From: Pseudovibrio japonicus
GTDB lineage: Bacteria > Pseudomonadota > Alphaproteobacteria > Rhizobiales > Stappiaceae
Length of the DNA: 64,000 nucleotides
Assembly: GCF_014651595.1 (NCBI RefSeq)
Contig: NZ_BMXE01000002.1
Coordinates: 682,001 to 746,000, forward strand
Reading direction: 5' to 3'
The position numbers were made by a program, and so were the translations under genes. Positions 62,261-64,000 of this stretch are shown here, one piece after another. Position 1 is the stretch's first letter. The number at the start of each line of letters is the position of its first letter. Under the pieces are notes generated by a model. The model was not told where the DNA came from and did no database searches. It saw only the letters and a program-made list of their open reading frames with translations.

Positions 62261-64000
62261 CGGCGTCCGCGATGTTTGCCGGGATCCTGACCGCTGTTTT
62301 CGTCAAACAAATCAGCAAGCTGATCTGTCATGGCACCAGCCAGTTCCTCGGCGTCCACGATTGTCACTGCACGTTTGTAGTAGCGGGTCACATCGTGGCC
62401 GATACCGATTGCGATCAACTCGACCGGAGATCTGTTTTCGATCTCTGCGATCACACTGCGCAGGTGCTTTTCCAGATAGTTGCCCGGATTCACTGAAAGT
62501 GTGCAGTCATCTACCGGTGCGCCGTCTGAAATCATCATCAGGATCCGGCGACGTTCCGGGCGTCCGAGCAAGCGCTTGTGTGCCCAGTCCAGTGCTTCGC
62601 CGTCGATGTTTTCCTTTAGCAGACCTTCGCGCATCATCAGGCCGAGATTGCGCTTGGCGCGGCGCCAAGGGGCATCTGCGGACTTGTAGATGATGTGGCG
62701 CAGATCGTTCAGACGGCCCGGATTGGACGGCTTACCATCCTTAAGCCACGCTTCGCGGGATTGGCCGCCTTTCCACGCTTTGGTGGTGAAGCCGAGGATT
62801 TCTACCTTCACGCCGCAGCGTTCCAGCGTGCGGGCCAGAATATCTGCGCAGGTGGCTGCAACGGTGATCGGGCGACCACGCATGGAGCCGGAGTTGTCGA
62901 TCACCAGTGTTACAACGGTATCGCGGAACTCGGTGTCGTTTTCCCATTTGAACGCAAGCGGTTGCAATGGATCAATGACCACGCGGTGAAGGCGGGCACT
63001 GTCGATGATGCCTTCTTCCAGATCAAAATCCCAGGACCGGCTTTGCTGCGCCATCAGCTTACGCTGCAAGCGGTTGGCAAGGCGGGAAACCGCGCCAGAC
63101 AGGGAAGCCAGCTGTTTGTCGAGGAAGCCACGGAGGCGGTCCAGTTCTTCCTGATCGCACAGGTCTTCTGCTGCGATAATCTCGTCGAAGGCTTGCGTGA
63201 AGATGCGGTAGGCATCGGCTGAGGGCTGGTTGGTGAACGGGTGTTCCCGGCGTTCCTGTTCGCCCGGCTCTTCAGCCTGATCGGACATATCCTCTTCGGA
63301 AAGGTCCTGCATCTCGCTGTCGGCGCCTTCGGTTTCACCGCTTTCCTGCTCTTCGCCGGTGAGCTCCATCTCTTCAGGAGCGCCTTCCTGATCGCCCTGA
63401 TCTTCCTGCATGTCGCCGGAGGTGTCAGAGCGGTCGTCCTGGTCCTGCTGGTTTTCGTCGTTGTTCTCGTCGTCTTCCGGCTCTTCACCCAGCTCATCAG
63501 CCATGTCGAGAGACGTGAGAAGATCCCGCATCTGCTTGGCAAATGCGGTCTGGTCATCCATGCGGGTGATGAGTTTGTTCAGATCATGGTCCGCTTTTTC
63601 TTCAACGAACGGCCGCCACAGATCCACCATACGCTGTGCACTTTTAGGGACTTTGCGGCCCGTCAAGCGTTCGCGGACGAGCAGAGCGATGGCGTCCTGC
63701 ATCGGTGCTTCGTCTTTGGCGGTGACCTCAGCAAAGTTGCCTTTGAAGTAGCGATCTTCAAGCATGGCGTCGATGTTGTCGCCAGCGCCGGGCATACGGA
63801 CAGCCCCAAGGGCTTCGACGCGGGCTTGTTCAACTGCGTTGAAGATGGCGCGTGCGTTTTCGCCCTGAGGAATATGCTTGGTGTGAACTGCGGGATCATG
63901 ACAGGCAAGGCGTAGCGCCATGGAGTCGCCCAAACCGCGGGTAACGGCGACTTCATCCTTTGTCATCGTGCGGGAGGGTTCCGGCAGGCGTACGCGCCCG
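62257..64000 (-). CDS. cobT: Aerobic cobaltochelatase subunit CobT, 5' end outside window
   Basis: Subunit of the CobNST chelatase that inserts Co2+ into hydrogenobyrinic acid a,c-diamide in aerobic cobalamin synthesis. An ATG at 63966 exists, but the frame stays open to the window edge and the upstream codons ([10 protein letters not shown]) match CobT, so the real start lies outside. Present: [21 protein letters not shown], a long acidic Glu/Asp/Gln-rich linker (63130-63510), and a C-terminal VWA domain with the MIDAS motif [10 protein letters not shown] and [11 protein letters not shown]. Ecm in this window needs the cofactor made by this pathway. Confidence 0.95.
   Translation of the reverse strand, partial: GRVRLPEPSRTMTKDEVAVTRGLGDSMALRLACHDPAVHTKHIPQGENARAIFNAVEQARVEALGAVRMPGAGDNIDAMLEDRYFKGNFAEVTAKDEAPMQDAIALLVRERLTGRKVPKSAQRMVDLWRPFVEEKADHDLNKLITRMDDQTAFAKQMRDLLTSLDMADELGEEPEDDENNDENQQDQDDRSDTSGDMQEDQGDQEGAPEEMELTGEEQESGETEGADSEMQDLSEEDMSDQAEEPGEQERREHPFTNQPSADAYRIFTQAFDEIIAAEDLCDQEELDRLRGFLDKQLASLSGAVSRLANRLQRKLMAQQSRSWDFDLEEGIIDSARLHRVVIDPLQPLAFKWENDTEFRDTVVTLVIDNSGSMRGRPITVAATCADILARTLERCGVKVEILGFTTKAWKGGQSREAWLKDGKPSNPGRLNDLRHIIYKSADAPWRRAKRNLGLMMREGLLKENIDGEALDWAHKRLLGRPERRRILMMISDGAPVDDCTLSVNPGNYLEKHLRSVIAEIENRSPVELIAIGIGHDVTRYYKRAVTIVDAEELAGAMTDQLADLFDENSGQDPGKHRGRR

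Noticed and set aside
1-64000. Prophage, insertion sequence, toxin-antitoxin or defence island
   Set aside because: No integrase, transposase, phage structural, restriction or Cas-like gene is seen anywhere; the window is core-type sequence.

Overview
The window is a chromosomal segment of an alphaproteobacterium. The gene families and their order point there: invasion-associated locus B protein, an ethylmalonyl-CoA pathway pair, aerobic cobaltochelatase CobT, a DUF3108/rpmB neighbourhood, and a betaine-type ABC transporter. Gene style, moderate GC and the osmolyte, metal and RTX genes suggest a marine member of the Stappiaceae, perhaps Pseudovibrio-like. The genus is an inference that cannot be proved from the sequence alone. 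I see no prophage, intact insertion sequence, integron or CRISPR array. Most of the window is core genome with dense coding and short operons.

Layout. 1-6.4 kb: 3' end of prephenate dehydrogenase, Cu/Zn superoxide dismutase, an orphan stem-rich block, a sterol-desaturase-type hydroxylase, an RTX protein with a phospholipase A2-like N-terminus, and typA. 6.7-14.7 kb: a cupin gene divergent from an AraC regulator across a 24-bp palindrome, an MFS pump, folP-folK, cytochrome b561 divergent from a MarR regulator, and a Zn/Cd/Pb-type P-ATPase behind a MerR-type promoter. 14.7-25.3 kb: two membrane proteins, a SABATH-type carboxyl methyltransferase, rlmN with a hairpin-rich leader, ialB, a SpoU methylase, a quinone oxidoreductase, xth, and a secreted Pro-rich/SH3-collagen-like pair. 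24.3-30 kb: Tat-exported MBL hydrolase with divergent LysR, then ecm and ccr head to head.

30-34.5 kb: a ProXWV-type betaine transporter behind a BetI-like inverted repeat, and a CAP-domain lipoprotein. 34.6-41 kb: acyl-CoA ligase, an acetyltransferase/flippase pair, YchJ, an FAD monooxygenase and two tandem tRNA-Gly(GCC). 41.7-48.6 kb: ProX editing protein, CnoX-like thioredoxin, Lon-N protein, Trm112-like, DUF167, YggT, a divergent pair resembling the two halves of MnmC, and serine dehydratase. 49-57.5 kb: MipA porin-like protein, two L,D-transpeptidases, a candidate sRNA, patatin plus 3-hydroxybutyrate dehydrogenase, ispG-pdxY and DUF429. 57.7-64 kb: accA, DUF3108, rpmB, a queuosine-precursor transporter, a phytase-like esterase and cobT, which leaves the window.

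Functional themes. Carbon metabolism centres on C2/C4 acyl-CoA units: ccr and ecm, bdhA, accA and an acyl-CoA ligase. Ecm needs adenosylcobalamin and CobT belongs to cobalamin synthesis. RNA modification and translation quality recur (rlmN, TrmH/SpoU, MnmC1/MnmD, Trm112-like, ProX, TypA, L28, queuosine transport). Envelope genes form a third group. The most interesting items are the PLA2-RTX protein, the bacterial SABATH enzyme, the MerR-type promoter with no linked MerR gene, and three intergenic regions that look like structured RNA.
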